Shown here: one piece after another, positions 13,858 to 16,961 of the stretch
How the letters are laid out: each line of letters opens with the position of its first letter
Numbering within the stretch: position 1 is the stretch's first letter
Assembly: GCA_041655035.1 (NCBI GenBank)
Contig: JBAZCN010000069.1
Location: 1 to 16,961 of the forward strand
Length of the DNA stretch: 16,961 nt
Direction of reading: 5' to 3'
DNA from: NAT127 sp041655035
Lineage (GTDB): Bacteria > Pseudomonadota > Gammaproteobacteria > Pseudomonadales > Porticoccaceae
The notes under the pieces: generated by a model
The model's input: the letters and a program-made list of their open reading frames with translations, nothing else
Told to the model about the DNA's origin: nothing
Databases searched by the model: none
Program-made: the position numbers and the translations under genes

Positions 13858-15435
13858 CTAGCCGCGCATCGGGTTCCTGCCCACCCAGGTCACCCGGTAC
13901 AGGTCGCGGCGGCGATCGAGGTAGTTGCGTACCGAACCTTCGTTCTGCAGTTGATCGAGCTTGTGCAGGTCGAGATCGACGATCAGGGTCATCTCGGTGT
14001 TGGGTGTGGTTTCCGCCACGATGGCGTCGTGGGGAAAGGCAAAGTCAGACGGCGAGAACACCGCGCCCTGGGCATACTGGATATCGACATTGTCCACTTT
14101 CGGCAGGTTGCCGGTGCTGCCGGTCATCACCACGTAGCACTCGTTCTCGATGGCCCGCGCCTGGGCGCAGCGGCGCACCCGCAGGTACCCATTCTTGGTG
14201 TCGGTCCAGAACGGCACGAAGAGGATCTTCATATCCTCCTCGGACAGCAGCCGGGCGAGTTCGGGGAATTCGACGTCGTAGCAGATCAGAATGCCGATCC
14301 GGCCGAAATCGGTGTCGAATGCCTGGAGTTCGCTGCCCCCCTGCATGATCCAGTCCTTTTTCTCGTGGGGGGTGGGATGGATCTTCAACTGGTGGTCGAC
14401 AGTGCCGTCGCGCCGGCATAGATAGCTGACGTTGTACAGTTCATCATTCTCGACGATGGGCATCGAGCCGGCGATGATGTTGATGTTGTAGCTCACCGCC
14501 AGGCGGGAAATCTCCCCGAGGATCTGCTCGGTGAAGGTGGCCAGGAACCACACCGCATCGACCGAACTGGCGTGCTGTTCGAGCCCCATCAATGGCGCAT
14601 TGAAGAACTCCGGGAACAGCGCCACGTCACACTTGTAGTCCGACAGCGCGTTGACGAAGTACTCGACCTGCTGGAGCAGCTCCGCCACATCCTGGAAATA
14701 GCGCATCTGCCACTGTACGCAACCCACCCGCACCGTCCTTTTGCGCGCGCCGATCAGCTTGGGTTCGGTCGGGCTGTAGTACATATTGTGCCATTGCAAC
14801 AGGGTGGCATAGCCCCTGGACTCCTGGTCCTCCGGCAGATACGCGCGCAGCACCCGCCTCACTTCGAAGTCGTTGGATAGCTGGAAGGTCAGCGTCGGAT
14901 CGTAGATATCCTTGTTTTTGACTTTCTCGATATATTCGTAAGGGGTCATTTCCCCGGCGTATTCCTGATAGTTGGGAATGCGGCCGCCGGCGATGATCGA
15001 CTTCAGGTTGAGGTTGCGGCACAGCTCCTTGCGCGCCTCGTACAGGCGGCGCCCGAGGCGCAGGCCGTGATACGCCGGATCGACGAAGATATCGACGCCA
15101 TAGAGCACATCCCCATTGGGGTCATGGGTACTGAGATAGGCGTTGCCGGTGATCTCGTCGTAGGTGTGCTGGTCGCCGAACTGGCCGTAGTCGACGATCA
15201 CCGCGAAGGCCGCGGCCACCACCCGGCCATTGTCCTCGATGCAGATCTGTCCATCGGGAAACGTCGTCAGCTGGGCCAGGTATTTCTTCCTGCTCCACGC
15301 GCCCCCCACCTGGGTGTAGACCTTGTTCATCACCGCCTCGATCTCGTCGAAATCCTCAGGCTCGAGGTGCCTGAGCTTGAGATGGCGGTCGACGGCGCCG
15401 TCATCTGTGGGAGTGTTGTTCGTGGTCGCGTCCAT
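13858..15435 (-). CDS. Fused GNAT acetyltransferase / carbon-nitrogen hydrolase
   Basis: A 525-residue two-domain protein. Residues about 19-165 form a GNAT domain, with LKLRHLEPEDFDEIEAVM at its start and the acetyl-CoA region DIFVDPAYHGLRLGRRLYEARKEL split by the usual pyrophosphate loop (123-129). A linker of about 60 residues follows. Residues about 235-495 form a nitrilase-superfamily domain with the full triad Glu276 (LFPEFF), Lys351 (LKIHPTPHEKKDW) and Cys385 (LICYDVEFPE), so amidase-type activity is plausible. This fusion is a known but functionally uncharacterised architecture in bacteria. No membrane segment or signal is present. ATG 15435 has a weak GGGA upstream. It is divergent from the MgtC gene. 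The substrate is unknown; neighbouring genes do not point to a pathway. Confidence 0.94.
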   Translation of the reverse strand: MDATTNNTPTDDGAVDRHLKLRHLEPEDFDEIEAVMNKVYTQVGGAWSRKKYLAQLTTFPDGQICIEDNGRVVAAAFAVIVDYGQFGDQHTYDEITGNAYLSTHDPNGDVLYGVDIFVDPAYHGLRLGRRLYEARKELCRNLNLKSIIAGGRIPNYQEYAGEMTPYEYIEKVKNKDIYDPTLTFQLSNDFEVRRVLRAYLPEDQESRGYATLLQWHNMYYSPTEPKLIGARKRTVRVGCVQWQMRYFQDVAELLQQVEYFVNALSDYKCDVALFPEFFNAPLMGLEQHASSVDAVWFLATFTEQILGEISRLAVSYNINIIAGSMPIVENDELYNVSYLCRRDGTVDHQLKIHPTPHEKKDWIMQGGSELQAFDTDFGRIGILICYDVEFPELARLLSEEDMKILFVPFWTDTKNGYLRVRRCAQARAIENECYVVMTGSTGNLPKVDNVDIQYAQGAVFSPSDFAFPHDAIVAETTPNTEMTLIVDLDLHKLDQLQNEGSVRNYLDRRRDLYRVTWVGRNPMRG

Positions 15436-15464
15436 CGGTTTCCCGCCAAGCCGGATTTACCGAC

Positions 15465-15493
15465 ATCATAGCGGCCCGGGGCTGCGCTGGCGA
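15465..15493 (-). promoter_or_regulatory. Probable promoter of the GNAT/hydrolase gene
   Basis: On the minus strand TCGCCA (15493-15488) is followed after 17 bp by TATGAT (15470-15465), giving a predicted leader of about 23 nt. The -10 box is five of six and the -35 four of six. Confidence 0.4.
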
Positions 15494-15541
15494 CCCGCGC
15501 GCGACCCGCCACCGGCATCAGACGAAGCCGGGAACAGTGCC

Positions 15542-15572
15542 ATGCAACGCGCAACCTGGGGCATAATGCAAC
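15542..15572 (+). promoter_or_regulatory. Possible promoter/operator region of the MgtC gene
   Basis: CATAAT (15562-15567) is a fair -10 box 31 bp before the start codon. ATGCAAC occurs twice in direct orientation, at 15542-15548 and 15566-15572, a 24-bp period, flanking the promoter core. No good -35 is present. This could be a regulator site; weak evidence. Confidence 0.25.
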
Positions 15573-15598
15573 ACTGTCGGTCATCCCCTGCACAGGCC

Positions 15599-16885
15599 AT
15601 GGATACGGAATACCCTCTCTTGCTGGAGCATGTCACCAATATCGGTATCGCCCTCGCGCTGGGCTTCCTGGTGGGCAGTGAACGGGTCTGGCACGAGCGC
15701 GCCCAGGCGGAAGGCTCGCGGGTGGCGGGCATCCACACCTTCACCCTGATTGCCCTGCTCGGCGCACTGGTGGCGGCGGGCACCGGCGCCCTGGCGCCGT
15801 TCGAGCGCTGGCTGGTCTGCGCGCTGGTGTTCCTGCCCCTCGCGCTGCTGCTCACTGTCGGTTTTTTTCAGTCGGTGCGGCACGACGGCAATGTCAGCAT
15901 TACCAGTGAAACCGCCGCCATGGCGACCTACTGGCTCGGCGTGTTGCCGGGGTTCGACCTCCCTCTGCCCGCGGCCGCCAGTGCGGTGGTGATCTCGCTG
16001 CTGCTGCACCTGAAAGAGCCCCTCCATCGCTTGATCAGCACTCTCGACCGCAGCGAACTGCTCGGCACGCTGCAATTCCTGCTGGCCTCGGTGGTGTTGC
16101 TGCCACTGCTGCCCAACACCGGCTTTGGCCCCTGGCAGACACTCAACCCCTACCAGCTGTGGTGGATGGTGGTGCTGATCTCGGGGCTGTCGATGGTCGG
16201 CTATTTTTCCATGCGCCTGGCCGGCCCGCGCAAGGGCGTGCTGGCAACCTCCCTCGGCGGCGGGCTGGTGTCGTCGACGGCGGTGACCCTGAGCCTGTCC
16301 CGGCTGCACAGCGAGATCAGGGACACCGCCATGGTCGCGGCCGGCATCCTGCTGGCCTCGGCCACCATGTTCGCCCGCATCCTGGTGGTGGTTGCGGTGC
16401 TGCGTATCGACCTGCTGCCGATGCTGCTGATTCCCGCCGGCGCCGGCCTGCTCACCCTGCTGGTGGCCGCGTGGCGGCAGTGGCGGCGCAGCGCCGGCAG
16501 CGCTCCCGGCTCGGGCCCCGAGGTTCACAATCCGTTCCAACTCGCTCCGGCCCTGAAATTCGCCGGCCTGCTGGCGGTGGTGATGCTGGCGACGGACATG
16601 CTGCGCGAGTGGTTCGGGCGGGCGGGGCTCTACGCCCTGTCGCTGTTCACCGGCCTCGCCGATGTCGATGCCATCGTGCTGTCCCTCGTCCCCAAAACCG
16701 GAAGCGAGGTGGGGGCGATAACCGTCGTGCTGTGCATCGCCATCGCCGCCGCGACCAATACCGTGATGAAGGGAATTTACTGCCGGATCATCGCCGGCCC
16801 CGAACTCGGCCGCCGGGTGCTGGCGCCGATGCTGGTCTGTGCCGCGGCGGTGATGCTCGCGGCACTGCTGCCGGCGATGCTGTGA
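15599..16885 (+). CDS. MgtC/SapB plus DUF4010 membrane protein
   Basis: A 428-residue, highly hydrophobic inner-membrane protein. The N-terminal part (about 10-140) is MgtC/SapB-like: IALALGFLVGSERVW (the family's G-x-x-x-G-x-E-R element) and RVAGIHTFTLIALLGA. The C-terminal part (about 180-420) resembles DUF4010, with RLAGPRKGVLATSLGGGLVSSTAVT and the late FTGLADVDAIVLSL. The two-part architecture and length of about 420 are usual for this family. MgtC proteins are tied to magnesium stress and F-type ATPase control in pathogens; this longer form has no defined role. The frame is open upstream; ATG 15599 was preferred over in-frame ATGs at 15542 and 15566 because it places the first membrane segment near the N-terminus and lies after the -10 box. 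Confidence 0.88.
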   Translation: MDTEYPLLLEHVTNIGIALALGFLVGSERVWHERAQAEGSRVAGIHTFTLIALLGALVAAGTGALAPFERWLVCALVFLPLALLLTVGFFQSVRHDGNVSITSETAAMATYWLGVLPGFDLPLPAAASAVVISLLLHLKEPLHRLISTLDRSELLGTLQFLLASVVLLPLLPNTGFGPWQTLNPYQLWWMVVLISGLSMVGYFSMRLAGPRKGVLATSLGGGLVSSTAVTLSLSRLHSEIRDTAMVAAGILLASATMFARILVVVAVLRIDLLPMLLIPAGAGLLTLLVAAWRQWRRSAGSAPGSGPEVHNPFQLAPALKFAGLLAVVMLATDMLREWFGRAGLYALSLFTGLADVDAIVLSLVPKTGSEVGAITVVLCIAIAAATNTVMKGIYCRIIAGPELGRRVLAPMLVCAAAVMLAALLPAML

Positions 16886-16900
16886 TCAATAGCCCGGCGC

Positions 16901-16922
16901 TCCAGCCCGCGAGTTGGCTGGA
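16901..16922. other. Hairpin after the MgtC gene
   Basis: TCCAGCC (16901-16907) pairs with GGCTGGA (16916-16922), a 7-bp stem with an 8-nt loop, 15 bp after the stop codon. No T-run follows, so a terminator is only possible. The remaining bases to the window end show no coding start that can be supported. Confidence 0.3.
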
Positions 16923-16961
16923 CGCACAATGCACCGTCCACCGACGGCAGAGAGATGAGGA

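Noticed and set aside
15581..16540. A 319-codon minus-strand frame opposite the MgtC gene
   Set aside because: The product is Gln/His/Gly-rich, as expected for the antisense of a Leu- and Ala-rich membrane protein.

Overview
The window is GC-rich (roughly 60-65% by eye) and reads as ordinary chromosome of a gammaproteobacterium. The main evidence is the leuS-lptE-holA order, a YheS-type ABC-F protein, a DjlA co-chaperone and a YgdQ-like TerC protein. Genus cannot be fixed from the sequence. Fourteen protein-coding genes are supported. I found no tRNA, rRNA, CRISPR array, transposase, integrase or phage gene.

Layout. (1) 1-3217, minus strand: the N-terminal part of a malic enzyme (maeB-like, cut by the window edge), preceded by a complete YheS-type ABC-F gene. 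(2) 3218-4288: a structured intergenic leader and djlA (+). (3) 4301-5877: a small lipoprotein (-), a CoA-binding Rossmann protein (+) and a two-TM membrane protein (-), in divergent and convergent arrangement. (4) 6157-7437: an exported AstE/AspA-like zinc hydrolase (+). A terminator separates it from a convergent cold-shock gene at 7516-7722 (-), which has a long leader and a clear sigma70 promoter. (5) 8104-12147: leuS, lptE and holA (+), with overlaps or short gaps. These link leucyl-tRNA synthesis, LPS export and the clamp-loader delta subunit. (6) 12276-13804: a membrane-anchored SIMPL protein and a TerC protein (+). (7) 13858-15435: a GNAT plus carbon-nitrogen hydrolase fusion (-). (8) 15599-16885: an MgtC/DUF4010 membrane protein (+).

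No gene cluster here looks like a new multi-gene system. The points most worth following are: a cold-shock mRNA leader with two mutually exclusive pairings, one terminator-like and 11 nt upstream of the Shine-Dalgarno; a LeuRS that lacks the leucine-specific insertion usual in gammaproteobacteria; a perfect 7+1+7 palindrome just upstream of the leuS -10 box; a structured djlA leader; a possible leaderless start for yheS; and the acetyltransferase-nitrilase fusion.

Many long open frames opposite or out of register with these genes are shadows caused by high GC and were left out. Two genes (djlA and the SIMPL gene) sit inside frames that run open far upstream, so their starts were chosen from family length, membrane-segment position and ribosome binding sites.
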